Of a stretch of 64,000 nucleotides of DNA, positions 47,744-59,649 are shown one piece after another. The stretch is taken from positions 1,131,001-1,195,000 of the forward strand of contig OZ038533.1 of NCBI GenBank assembly GCA_964036665.1, given 5' to 3'. Below the pieces are notes generated by a model, which saw nothing but the letters and a program-made list of their open reading frames with translations, did no database searches and had not been told where the DNA came from. This DNA comes from Gordius sp. MW1. Taxonomy: Eukaryota > Nematomorpha > Gordioida > Gordea > Gordiidae. Positions within the stretch are counted from its first letter, which is position 1. Each line of letters begins with the position of its first letter. A program made the translations under genes and the position numbers.

Positions 47744-48767
47744 TCTTATATGTAAAAATGAAACTATTATGTATATAATATATATATATGCCGCCACCAA
47801 TTTTGGAGAACTACCGGACCGATTTGGCTCAAAATTTCACAGTTTATTCCCCAAACTCCGGAGCATGTTTTAAGATTTGTTCGAGCCAAATCGGGCCAGG
47901 AGTTTTCGAGAACGGTTTAGTGCCTGATTCTTAACTTTTGTAAAAACTACCTAATCGATTTGGCTCAAAATTTCACAGTTTATTCCTGACACTCCGGAGC
48001 ATGTTTTAAGATTTGTTCGAGCCAAATCGGTCCATTAGTTTTCGAGAACGGTTAACGGTGACAACATAAAATTTATTAATTAAACCTGAAATAAATATAA
48101 TTTCTTTCATTCTTGGATAATTTTAATTCTTTTTTCCATGGCTTAAAAGGTAATTATGAGATTGTATATATATTTTTTAAAAAGATTTCTAACGTCAGTT
48201 TTTTATATGTTCAAACTTCATTTTCAATTTTCAGTTAAAGTTACATACTATGATACATCAATCTTAGCTTTCCCTGGTACACTATCGCGTCTAAACCTAA
48301 CAAGGGGCTTCGAGAATGTAAAAGCTACAAGTTTAAAAGTTTCTAGAATAACTATATTCTCTACACTTATTTGATTAGCTCTAAAATTAATAAGTTTTAC
48401 AATACCCAATTAATATAATTGAAAATATTTCTAATTATCAAATATGAAAATAACGTATAAAGGCCTTTAATCAAGGTAAATTTTTTTAAATCCCGATAAC
48501 AGAGCAATTAATAGATTTCTAATATATTTTGTAGTTTCAACGATGAATTCTTAATATTATTACATGTTTAATTGTTTCTACATGTCAACTTGCATAATAG
48601 TCAAAATATTTTTAATGAATTTTGTAGTTCTAAAGATGAAGTCTTAATATTATTGCATGTTTATTTGTTTATTTTTTTGTTTAAAGAATTTTTAAGGTTA
48701 ATATACAAATGCCAAAGCGAAAAAGAAATAATTTATATAGCAAAACAACGTTTGCCGGGTCAGCTAG
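47744..48767 (+). mobile_element. non-autonomous Helitron
   Basis: Starts with TC (TCTTATATGTAAAAATGAAA) directly after an A and ends GCCGGGTCAGCTAG directly before a T, which is the Helitron pattern of 5' TC, 3' CTRR and insertion between A and T. The 3' end has a short stem, GCAAA/TTTGC, just upstream. There are no terminal inverted repeats and no target duplication, as expected. No Rep/helicase coding capacity is seen in the 1.0 kb. Internal tandem duplications lie at 47813-48060 and about 48530-48670. Confidence 0.7.
47813..48060 (+). repeat. two 136-bp-period tandem units, each with an inverted pair
   Basis: Each unit carries GATTTGGCTC (47821-47830 and 47957-47966) and its reverse complement GAGCCAAATC (47883-47892 and 48019-48028), with CTCCGGAGCATGTTTTAAG between them and TTTTCGAGAACGGTT after. 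The units are highly similar over about 115 bp. Confidence 0.85.
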
Positions 48768-49535
48768 TATATACATATGAATAACATTCATTTTTATATA
48801 TAAAACCGTTTCCTATAATAGGGCTCAGATATTTTATAAATATTTTAAAATTAATATTGTACCTTGAAAATTATTTTTCGTACTTAATTAATATTATATA
48901 ATTTTTAGAATAAACGAAAAAGATAAAATCTCGTGTTGAAAAGAATCACAAAGCTTTATTGGTTTTTACATTAAATGGGTCTATTTTATGATGGTGTCCA
49001 CTAACTATAAACACTAACATAAAATATGTAATAGATAGACACTCGTAATTTCCCATGAGCCTCATTAACCCTCGTCTATGAAGTCTGCTGAGGTACTCCT
49101 AACAAATTCATTTATCAAAACCTTTTTATTTTTTGGCTTTAGACATTCATAAATATGTAAATACATCTATTTATTTTGATTTATTGTATAATGATATTTC
49201 TTTGATTAAGTTTTAAAATATATGATTGCATTTTCCATATTTAATTATCGTTAGGCTGTTTCAAAGATGGGTTCAAAAGTTAAATGAATTTTGTGTAGTA
49301 ATAATTTTTGAAGTTTCTTAAAATTGGCACCTCGGCTAACGTGTTAATTCAAATATTAAATCTCTAATTAATATGGAAAGAATTAATATTATTTAAATTC
49401 CTTTGAGACAAAACGATTTTGTTTATTTAATTTTTTATGTATTTGTTTTTTAGAGCTCTTCAACAAAATGTTTCACCTTAAACATTCGAACCTAACGCAA
49501 CGTTAAATCAAAATCTCTCTTATATCAACCCAACA
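48768..49535. other. AT-rich upstream region of the 859-residue GPCR
   Basis: Likely contains the promoter and 5' UTR of the downstream receptor. No upstream coding exon was recognised. Confidence 0.35.
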
Positions 49536-52115
49536 ATGAGCCACGTATTATTTGGTATTATATTATCAAGTGTACTACTACCCTTAACCCTGACTCAAAA
49601 TAACCTAGTAAACAAAACATACAGCACAGACGGTGTAATTCGTATCTCACATTGGTTAATGCCTACTACACAAACCGATTATAGTATGTCATTACAAAAT
49701 TCTCCTCCTCCTCTCTCTCATAATTTCAAAGAAGTACTCTCTAGATGGTCTCGCAGTCTAGTATCAATCAATGATACGATAAATATTGGGACATCAACAA
49801 GGCAGCCTACTTTGGTTGCTGCAGAAGAAAGTAAGTACAATGACGTGTCGGAAAAAACGTTAGAACGGGTTAAAGTTATATTCTGGTTCTCCATCTTTCC
49901 ACTCTTCATCATACTGGGCATATTCGGTAATGTTCTTAACTTGATAACTCTGTTCTCCGGTGCTCTCAAAGGCGTTGCCTATGTCTATATCAAGTGGATG
50001 GCTGTTGCGGATTTATCTGTTAACCTGTTGGCCATACCTTGGGCCCTGGAAAATTTTGTTTATTATGCTCCTAACTCTGCTCCAGGATTAGAAAGTCGAG
50101 CATTCGTCACTTTCCTGTGTCGAATTGATTTAGTTCTTTTAAATGGTTTCATGAAGGCTAGCGTTCTCCTAGTCATAGCGCTTACGGTCGAACGTTATAT
50201 AGCGGTTTGTCATCCAGTCCGCTACAAAATACTTTGTACCGATAGCAGAGCCAAAGTGGTCGTGATCATATGTTATTTTGTCGCTTTCGCCATCAACTTG
50301 CCTTTAGCATTTCAATACCAAGTTATTCCTAAGATGCCAGCCACGTCTTTAATAATGGTGAGTCCGTCGAACAATGATAGCAATTCTACCAAGTTGCTAA
50401 TGACAACGCCCGAAATGGAATCAAGGATCGAAGGGCAGGAGAACAACTATAAGATTTATCTAGAAAATCCCATTTCCGGCGACTTTAACATTCCCTTTGA
50501 AGAAGGTATTTTAAAGTCTTTACCCTATACGATGGACGCTATTAACGGAAGTTTGATTAGATTAATAGAAAATTTGACCCCTTCTAAAACGCGCACAGAT
50601 ACCACCGGTAATAAACAAAAACATAATAGCAACAGCAAACTCAAAAACGCCCCAAAATTAAGCGGTAAAAATGAATCAGCATTCCCCGTTCGGTACACAT
50701 TTGATACTAACGTGGTCGTCAGTAATTCGATAGCTTACAAAATAGGGTACGTTTGGTTTAAGGAAATAATATTAACTTTCCTGCCGATAGCGTTGCTGGT
50801 TTATTTTAACTTTCGCATAGCTCAAGACTTTCGCAAGATCGTTCAAAAGAGGCGTCGTATGATGGCCAAGGAGCCGCAAGGAGTCAAGCCTAAAAGCCTC
50901 AACGGCATATTTAAAAAAGATGGTGGAACACCTTTATCATTTTTTCGAGGTTGGGAGCGGAAAAAGATGGTGTGTCACGCGGCAACCTCACCTACTTTTA
51001 AAAATATGTCGACTCACCACGATTCCGTTCATCTTAAGCCAGAGAGATATGATTTGGAAAATTTGCTTAAATCTTACCCCAAATTAAAGGAAACATCGAT
51101 AGTAGAGACTAAATATAGCTCACAATTAGATTCAGAAATAAATGATTTATCATTTTACCAATCATCGGGTCATCCTGCAAAAAAAGTTGACTTGCCAAAA
51201 TTACGATCTGAGTCGAATCATCAAAAATCGTCTAAAACGGACGATACCGATCTACAAAGTCAAAAATGCTACGCCCATAGTCAGGGACCGTCTATAGGGC
51301 ATAAAGGTTCTCGATACAAAAAAAGTTTTAAGTGGTCTTCTTTAAAGAAACGAGAAATCCCAGATTCCAACACTGTGTTCGACGACGAAGAAATGGCCTC
51401 TAAAAATCGCCAACGCATAAAGCAACGCCAAATCAAGAATAAACGCAAATTTCAAAATGAGAAACGTTTGATAGCGCTCATGGTGGCGGTAGTTGTTCTA
51501 TTTTTGGTCTGCATCCTTCCGGCTGCCATAATATCTATTTTCTTTCGATTTGAAAAATACAGGAATCGAAACTCCTTGCGGATAGGACTTATCGTTAGCG
51601 ACACGTTAGAAATTTGCAATTACTCCCTTAACTTTTACCTTTACTGTTTTTGCAGTTCGGATGTACGGAAGGCGCTGTGGAAATCGTTGAGTTGTCATAA
51701 CGTACTGCGACCTACTAATTGCTTCAATAAATTTATTCTGACTCTATGTGGTAAATGTCAACCGAATGACACATTAGACATAGGTCGAGAACAGAGCCAT
51801 ACTATAAGAGATGGATATTCTGAGATCGAGCAGCCTCACGATTATGATAGTTCCAAATATAAACACAGTTTCCCCAATGGCAAACTGTCAATTAAGGCCT
51901 TACCGTTCGAAGTGACCTCAAGTAGCCTTATTCCAAAGAGTAAGCTAACTTTTAAAGAGAGGACCAGTGTTGAAGAAAATCACGACGTTTCGCACTTGCC
52001 TCAAACATCGCTCATTAATACATTGGTTCACGTAACTTCTGTCACCAAAAATGGTTCAAATATAAATTCATCAATCATCTTAGAGCATGAGAAAGACCAA
52101 GAATATCAAGTGTGA
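49536..52115 (+). CDS. class A peptide-type GPCR (FMRFamide-receptor-like), intronless, 859 residues
   Basis: An ATG in the context AACAATGAG opens one unbroken frame. Residues 1-20 look like a signal peptide; 21-112 is an extracellular N-terminus. TM1 about 113-141 (with GN at 131-132), TM2 about 147-172 (MAVADLSVNLLAIP), TM3 about 191-222 with Cys195 and the ERY motif (219-221) followed by IAVCHP, TM4 about 239-262, TM5 about 406-427, TM6 about 644-669 (VCILPAA), TM7 about 682-704 (NYSLNFYLYCF). The ERYIAVCHP motif and TM7 resemble FMRFamide-type and related neuropeptide receptors; the ligand is unknown. Two loops are oversized: extracellular loop 2 (about 263-405, with NDS, NST, NGS, NLT and NES sites and no cysteine) and cytoplasmic loop 3 (about 428-643, basic and serine-rich). 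The C-tail is about 150 residues. Confidence 0.9.
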   Translation: MSHVLFGIILSSVLLPLTLTQNNLVNKTYSTDGVIRISHWLMPTTQTDYSMSLQNSPPPLSHNFKEVLSRWSRSLVSINDTINIGTSTRQPTLVAAEESKYNDVSEKTLERVKVIFWFSIFPLFIILGIFGNVLNLITLFSGALKGVAYVYIKWMAVADLSVNLLAIPWALENFVYYAPNSAPGLESRAFVTFLCRIDLVLLNGFMKASVLLVIALTVERYIAVCHPVRYKILCTDSRAKVVVIICYFVAFAINLPLAFQYQVIPKMPATSLIMVSPSNNDSNSTKLLMTTPEMESRIEGQENNYKIYLENPISGDFNIPFEEGILKSLPYTMDAINGSLIRLIENLTPSKTRTDTTGNKQKHNSNSKLKNAPKLSGKNESAFPVRYTFDTNVVVSNSIAYKIGYVWFKEIILTFLPIALLVYFNFRIAQDFRKIVQKRRRMMAKEPQGVKPKSLNGIFKKDGGTPLSFFRGWERKKMVCHAATSPTFKNMSTHHDSVHLKPERYDLENLLKSYPKLKETSIVETKYSSQLDSEINDLSFYQSSGHPAKKVDLPKLRSESNHQKSSKTDDTDLQSQKCYAHSQGPSIGHKGSRYKKSFKWSSLKKREIPDSNTVFDDEEMASKNRQRIKQRQIKNKRKFQNEKRLIALMVAVVVLFLVCILPAAIISIFFRFEKYRNRNSLRIGLIVSDTLEICNYSLNFYLYCFCSSDVRKALWKSLSCHNVLRPTNCFNKFILTLCGKCQPNDTLDIGREQSHTIRDGYSEIEQPHDYDSSKYKHSFPNGKLSIKALPFEVTSSSLIPKSKLTFKERTSVEENHDVSHLPQTSLINTLVHVTSVTKNGSNINSSIILEHEKDQEYQV

Positions 52116-52141
52116 AGTTAGAAATGCTTAGTTTATTTGAC

Positions 52142-52147
52142 AATAAA
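52142..52147 (+). terminator. candidate poly(A) signal of the 859-residue GPCR
   Basis: AATAAA 27 bases after the stop codon; another AATAAA lies at 52388-52393. Either could be used. Confidence 0.3.
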
Positions 52148-52399
52148 TGAATTAATTAATAACCGATTCGTATTTATTATTCCGATAGACTTAGCTCGCC
52201 AATCCTCCTTAGCTTAAGAATGACAACTAAAGGTATGGGAGAACGTTTAAAGCATTCACAATACGTTATTGTATTTGTTATTTATTTTTTTATTAACGTT
52301 ATGTACACCTTGACTTACGTATCGGTCAAATTATATGAAATTTTTGCTTAAAAAAGTCGTAAAATTCTTTTGTTTATGTGAAGCCTAAATAAAACTTTA

Positions 52400-53104
52400 A
52401 AGCAAAAACGCGTTATTACATTCACACATATTAGATAATTAAGCTAATTTGTTCATAAATAAGTTGTAAGTATTTAAGGTTAAAATATGGCCAGATTAAG
52501 GTTTCAATTAACTAAATTGTATCTTTTAAGCTACAAGCGTATGTCGATCAAATGGAGTCTTTTATATAAATTTAGAGTTGTTTGAAATAAGGTTATTACA
52601 AACATCTATAAACTTCCTCTGATATGAAATTTCTATTTAAAAGAGGTCCTGTATGATTAATAAATTTAATAAGTGGGGGGGGGGGGGGGGGGGGGGTATT
52701 ATAAAGCATTAAATGATTTAAAAAGGGACATACTATCAATTTTTAGAAGGGGGGGGGGAAGAGTGAGTAACTAGCCCGGTGCAGATCCCACAACAAAAAG
52801 ACAATAGAAAGATCTAAAATTCCTATAAAACCCTGATTAAAAGTTTAAGATGCACTAAAGCTTATATAAGTTCCTATTTATACATTGTAACAGTTTTACA
52901 TTTTAAAAAACCATCATCATAGCGTTCTTCGTAAGCCTCAATACACAACATGCAACTAACTTCTTAAACGTAATAACTGTTTTATTTTATTTATATATTT
53001 TAAGACTAGCAAATTTAAAAGCATCAGGTGATCAAACAAAATTATAATTAACAAGTATCTTTCTAGGATTAAACACGTTAAAATCTCTTTTCAAAATATG
53101 CTTA
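52400..53104. other. AT-rich spacer with a long poly-G tract
   Basis: A run of about 22 G lies at 52675-52696 and a G10 run near 52749-52758. No gene is seen. Confidence 0.5.
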
Positions 53105-53112
53105 AGTACGGG

Positions 53113-54457
53113 CAGGGTTTTTTCAGGAGGGGGCCCTTACCCCCCCCCCCCTTCCCCCGGGCAATTTTAAATACCCCCCCCCCCCCCGGAGAGTTTTAAT
53201 TGAAGAAAGCATGAACTCAAGTTCCATCATGAAGTCATAAATTATATTAATAGGCTAAAATTGAAATTCAATAAATTATTTTAATTTGTCAATAAAAAAA
53301 TATGAAATTGGCGAAATTAAATTTTTTTACAAATCAGGAGGAAATCATTCATAGGCATCATTTTTTAACATCTGTGAACCCTAATTTACAATCTTGAAAG
53401 TTACAAATTATCTTTAATTAAAAAATATCAATAGGTAAATAAACATAAATAAATGCTTTTAGAATTATTAAATCACTATCTTACTTATAAACTTAAAAAG
53501 AATTATTATTAATAATAGATTCTATTGTTTGTTTTTGTTTGTTTTTTATTGATATAATATGCTTATTTTGAATTGCAGATGTCTGGTAAATATAAAGGAC
53601 TCTTTTACACTACTTTAGTAAAAAGGAAAAACCTAATAAAAAAGATGGTAAATATGATTCAATTTGGAATAATTTTAATTATGTATGGGTATTTGTGTTT
53701 ATATAAAATAAGACATGAATATGTTTGTTTGTAACAGGTAAAGATGAGACTGAATTAAAAAAACTCTTGTTTTATCCCTTACTATGGGAAATTTTGGTAA
53801 TTATTTTTAAGCATTTATTTTAAATATATATATAAGTTAAAGGCAGACATTATTCTGCTTCCAGCAGTGAAATTCACATGAACTCTGAAAGGGGCAAGAA
53901 AGATTTTGGTTTTAATATAGAAGTATTATATATATTTTTATGATTAAGGTCAAGATGAAAATTGTAATTCTGCTGGAGTGGGGAAAACTGTCTCTTCTTT
54001 TTCTTATGATAAAAATGCTGGTAATTAAAATTATGCAAGTTGTTTTTATTTTATTAATATATATTGATAAAGATGAGTGTATTGGCAGCTCTACTAATTG
54101 CTCAGTCTCTGAAAGTGAAAAACATGGGCAAAATTCAAAACTTAAACCATCACATAAATTTATGATTTCATGGACATCTAAATACAAATGGCTAATTTTT
54201 GATGAAGCCTTAGGTGGGGCTTTATGCTCTGTCTGTTCTCTTTACAACATACTTTCTTAAAAGAACACTTACCCGTTAAAATATTACATGTATTTATTTA
54301 ATGATTATGCGTGTATGTATCTATTTATATATCACTAATATCACCTATAAAAATCAGTATATATTCCACAAAATGGTTTAGCAATTAAAAAAGTTTTAAC
54401 CCCTCCCCCCGGAAGTTGAAAATACCCCCCAGAGCATTTTTTCTGAAAGAAACCCTG
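53113..54457 (+). mobile_element. hAT transposon with 8-bp target duplication and a TTF-type zinc-finger remnant
   Basis: The left end is CAGGGTTTTTTCAGGAGG and the right end is TTCTGAAAGAAACCCTG, imperfect inverted repeats with the hAT-typical CAGGG start. Flanks AGTACGGG (53105-53112) and AGTTCGGG (54458-54465) match at seven of eight positions. C-runs of 10-15 bases lie inside the left end and a CCCCTCCCCCC stretch inside the right. A plus-strand frame at about 53940-54258 ends ISWTSKYKWLIFDEA followed by LGGALCSVCSLY, which resembles the W...PWL...GxxCxxC start of TTF-type (ZMYM/DUF4371-like) hAT transposases. No catalytic core is present, so the copy is non-autonomous. Confidence 0.8.
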
Positions 54458-54789
54458 AGTTCGGGAGATTTTAAATCGCTATACATATTTTAGCGAGATG
54501 GTGATGTAATATATAAACTGCATTAAGTAATTAAACTCTCTAACAATATATCATCATCAATTGGAGGATTAATACAAGTTTAAAGTTGTCCTCTTCATAA
54601 ATTATCTGTGTTCGCCTCTTTCCACTAGTCTGACTGCAAGAAAGAAGAAATGTATTTTTTAAGCCAATAAATTTTTTTTATAACTTATCATTTAAGAATA
54701 GGTTAATCAACTCAATTGATACAAATTAAATTCATAAGAAATTTTTTGTAATTATAATTAATGAAATTAATCGTCAATCCTTTGTAAAT

Positions 54790-55085
54790 TTAATTGTTGT
54801 TTTTAAGTGGTAGAGTTGGATTGATATATGAGTAGACCGAAATGAGACTTGATATTTCGGGCTGCAGAAGCTCATGCTTAGGAAAATCAAAAAGTGAATA
54901 AAATGAAGTGAAGTGAGCGATGGGTTAGATGACAAAGATGCTAATAGATAAAACAATAACAATTAAAAATCTATTTTTGGTTAAATTTTTTTAATTTTTC
55001 TTGAAGATGGGCTTCTGCAGCCCTGAATATCAAATCCCATTCACCTCTACACTTTATCAATCCAAATTTACCACTAGTAACAGTC
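54790..55085. mobile_element. foldback element with roughly 100-bp arms
   Basis: The left arm (about 54797-54890) contains GTGGTAGAGTTGGATTGAT, CTTGATATTTCGGGCTGCAG and AAGCTCAT. The right arm (about 54975-55075), read as complement, contains AGTGGTAAATTTGGATTGAT, TTTGATATTCAGGGCTGCAG and AAGCCCAT in the same order. A loop of about 85 bp separates them. No target duplication was confirmed, so the family is open. Confidence 0.7.
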
Positions 55086-55113
55086 TGAATTATACTTGTT
55101 TATTTTGGTCCAT

Positions 55114-55232
55114 CATGGGCATAGTCAGATAGGGACAGAGATAGGCACGATTGAAATTTCAACCAAAAACGTTATTTTGCCCCTCTTTAAATCATCACGG
55201 TCCCGTTCTAACAAATTTTGGCTACGCCCACA
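55114..55232. mobile_element. G-rich hAT-type MITE, copy 7, worn
   Basis: Starts CATGGGCATAGTCAG and ends TTTGGCTACGCCCACA. The interior is shortened and its G and C runs are eroded. The 8-bp flanks do not match. Confidence 0.5.
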
Positions 55233-56990
55233 ATAGTTTATTTTCTTTGCGTTTTAAGATAATAAGGGAACATAAGATCTGACAAAATGAATATATGCTT
55301 TTATTATTTGTTGTTTTTATAATTACTCAAAATATAGGTGATGAAAAGAATGAAAATACATTAATATACCAGACTTATTTATTTAATCTAGTATTGTACA
55401 TACAGAGGGTATCAATATAGTAATATATGAATGCTTTAATAATGAATTATAGGATATAGCATATCAATTAATTTAATGTATATTGCAATGTCCAACATAG
55501 TAAGGATATATTTAAGATTAATCAAATAAAGTAACTTCTAATCTATGAATTTCTTTCATAAATTTACACCAAACTTTAGCCTAACATTATATTTATAAAT
55601 CCGTGTATACACCTCTATCATAGTATGAGTGTTATTTAATGAGCTTACATTAACTAATAACACTCAGGCAAGTGTTTTATATCAAAAATTTGTCCTCTTG
55701 CATTAGATAATAACACATTCAAGTTATAATGATTTTGCCCTTTGTCTACTTTATTGTGATATATTTTTGTGTAATATATATATATATATATGAGATACTA
55801 GACAAGTGTGCAAAATATTAATAATTTATTACTACACCTTATATGATGAAAAGTTAAAGAAAACGAAAATGCAATCCTCACAAAGTATCCTCTATTTGAT
55901 AAATAGTTAACTATAAAATTATTTGATATTCATTACTTTGATGTATAATACCTATTCGTTATATTTGAAAGTTGTCTAAATATGTTAAGGGGACTATAAG
56001 TTTTATAAAATTTTTGAATTCTGGTTAAATAAATACAATAATTGGTGTGTCACTAATTTATATTTTTTTAATGATTTTGTTTAAATGTCATTTAAGCGAT
56101 AAATTTCTTTCAAATTTGCATTTTTCTTTAAAATATGTTTTGTTTTTAAGTGCCTGCGTAGCTAATAACAAGTATAGAGATATAAAGCTCGAAATAATTG
56201 GTCTCGGTTTGTAAAGCTGATATATGTGGTTTTATATTGCAGAGCAATCTGCGATGCGTGTTTGTCAACGCCTATACAACGCTTAATCCCAACTATAAGA
56301 TGTTTTTATAAAAATATGCACATAATTTATATTACATTGCAAATAATATTCGATCGTTATAACCTATTCGATATTACTAAACTAAATTATAGACCAAAAA
56401 TGAATATTGATGTTTCAAATTAATTATCATATAGATTTTGGCAGTCTTTGTAAGGTCATATTTATATATTTCATTTCGTTTAATGAAATATATATGATGC
56501 CAATTATTTTTAACATAATCTAAATTAAAATTCATGGGTGCCAGGAGGTAACTAATTAAAAGGTCTAGGCTTTTATATTTTAAGGTTATTAGGGCAGTGG
56601 TGAAGAACAATTTTCGGATTGTTCAAAATAACATCCGAATTCATAAAAGATATATAATTTATAAAAAGTTTTAAAGAGTGATTATCTAAATTAAGGAAAA
56701 ACTAAGATATTAAGCAAATTGGAATTTACTACAAAGTGATTTTATTTTAATATTGAAAATTTCTAATAATTTTACATTAAGCCGCATCGCATCCACAAAT
56801 GTCTTATAAATCCCTAATTTTATCTCATTGATTAAAAATTTATAATAAGTCTTGACCACCGTGGTAAACAAATATTAATATAAGCCACACTATTTAAATA
56901 ATATTTATTCCCCCTAAAGGCAAAGTTAATTTCTTACGTGGGTTCAGCTGTAAAGGAAACAAGTGTTATGGCTTATTTGTCATTTCTTAC
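55233..56990. other. AT-rich spacer, nothing recognised
   Basis: Contains a short (TA)n run near 55776-55790. No gene or repeat family identified. Confidence 0.4.
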
Positions 56991-56998
56991 AACATTTG

Positions 56999-58692
56999 TA
57001 GTGATGCGGAAAAACCGAGAAAAATCTCGTTCTCGTCTCGTCTTGTCTCGAAAAACCGAGAGGAGACGAGACGAGAATTCGAAAAATGGAGTCGAGATCG
57101 AGACGAGACGATACGAGATTTTTTCGACGAGATCTCGACTTTTTATTGATCGTTAGATTTTAGTAAATTATTGTGTATTTTAATTTGCATGATTTACATT
57201 TAAGGTATTAAGTGTGAATCAATATGCATGGAATATATTTGATACTAAAAAAAATTCCTAAGTGTAATAAATATCATATATTTTTGCAAAAACAATTCAA
57301 AATTTGGCAATCATTTACCTAAGTATGGTTGACCCTAAGGGTTTGTGAATAATATTATAATATATTTATCACATATTTGTATCCTTAGCATTATTAAATA
57401 TTACAAAATTTTAGGCTTAGAATGAGTTCTGATAGAATAGTAAATATTACTAATATTTGAAATTCGCAGTTACTCATCCTGCATGATGCGGTAATTATAA
57501 ACTGATGGTCAATCAGTTTGAATAATTAAACAAGTTAACTTAAGGTGGCTCAAGATTTTTGAACACCCACCTAACGATTTCAAAAGTACAATAGAGTATT
57601 TTTTAATGCCACCGTAATAGATTAAATCTTAAATCATGAGTTTTTCAGAAGTTTTTATACTTCAACTAAGAGTATTCTTCCCAAATTTTTTAACCTTAAT
57701 AAGACATTATGTGAATACATAGTTTTGTTATATGCATTACTTTTCACATAATAAGCTGGGCTGGCAGGTGCATAATTTACTATAATTTATATAAATGTGC
57801 AATATAAAATAAATACACTAACCAATACTGTACTAGATAAATTACTATTTAATGGCAAAGTTTGTTAGATTGGAAAGTAATTAATTAGAATACAAATTTG
57901 CTTATAATGTTTGTTATAGTATTTAATATGTGCACTTTTAAAATTAGAAACTTTATGTTTTTAATCCTTTAATAATCTGCTTTTATTGTTGTTTTTATGT
58001 TTTAATATGTGCAACTAGTTATCAATTCTGTAAATAATATTATCATGAAAAGTCACTCGCACATGGTGGTTTATAACGTTATAGTAATCATGCAATAAAC
58101 TCCATGGGCTATTTGATGATGGTAATATCAGAACTTAAACGGTTGCCTTAAATACGTTAAGGTATACTTTGAAGCTTTAGCAAGGGTTAATAAAGGGTCT
58201 CAATTTGCTCAATTATGCAACTAAGTCAACCATAAGCGAACTTATAATTTTCTAAGTCAATTTATAGTTGACAAACACGCTAAATTTGATACAAATGTTA
58301 TAATTGCTAGAACATTTAATTTATCTATACTTCAAATTTATTTATAGTTTTTTTATTCTGCACTTTCCATATAAAATGTTATCTTTATGAATTAATTCAT
58401 ATCTTACCATTGTCGATGAGATGTCGTTTCCCGCTAAATCTTTAAAAAGTTTGTGTATTAAAGTTTAAAAAAAATATTAAAGTTTGCCATTTGGATTTTT
58501 TAACTTATTTAATGTTTTTAAGAAAACAGGAGAAATTTTAATTCCGTACCTATTTTTTTTAAAGTCGAGACGAGAATTCTCGTCGAGACGAGACCGAGAT
58601 TTTTCTAGACTAAGACGAGATCGAGATTTTCATAATCGCTCCCGAGACGAGACGAGATTTTTTTTCAAGACCGAGACGAGATCGAAACACTA
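56999..58692. mobile_element. hAT element with perfect 8-bp target duplication and GAGACGAG subterminal repeats
   Basis: Starts TAGTGATGCGG and ends CGAAACACTA. AACATTTG flanks it exactly on both sides (56991-56998 and 58693-58700). Within 140 bp of each end there are many GAGACGAGA / TCTCGTCTC words in both orientations (57012-57137 and 58562-58688), the dense subterminal repeats to which hAT transposases bind. The roughly 1.4-kb interior is AT-rich and shows no transposase, so this is a non-autonomous member. The perfect duplication suggests a fairly recent insertion. Confidence 0.85.
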
Positions 58693-59104
58693 AACATTTG
58701 TAATTACACTGGTCAACAAAAAATGGACTTGTGAAATCAACTGGCAAAGCGTTTGTAGATTCTGGTAGAGTTTTTTACTGTGAATACAAACATGTTTTTA
58801 ATTTTTTTCCTATACGTCAAGTTTTTTAAATATTCGCTGTCAAAGTTGGAGCGAGTTTAGCGTTTTTCAAACGTCAATAACTTGCAAATTAATCGGTAAA
58901 AATTATATTTAATAAATTTAATTCGTAGATAAAGGGGAGAAGAATGTGTTTACAATTTTTTTTATCCTAGGACATTTACTTTCTAAATTATATTTAATAT
59001 TAACTTTTCCCTATCTTTTTACACTGACAAATTACCCCAGACTTGAGGTCACCCTCCCTTCTCCTTAACATTAGGAATTAAGTGGTTGTTGTTGTTTATC
59101 TTCT

Positions 59105-59523
<419 letters not shown>

Positions 59524-59524
59524 G

Positions 59525-59640
59525 TATCACTCACCCAGGGGGGGGGCGTCATATGACCCCTCTGAGTGAGTGATAGGGTTATATGGGGGGAATCACCCCC
59601 TCCCCTGGGTGAGGAAGAGGGTAATAAAAGAGAGGGGGGG
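59525..59640. repeat. G/C-run inverted repeats beside the (ACT)n array
   Basis: TATCACTCAC (59525-59534) pairs perfectly with GTGAGTGATA (59566-59575) around G-run, TCATATGA and CCCCT. A second block ATCACCCCCTCCCCTGGGTG follows and mirrors the first CACCCAGGGG stretch. It can fold as a strong hairpin. Confidence 0.6.
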
Positions 59641-59649
59641 GGCAAATTA

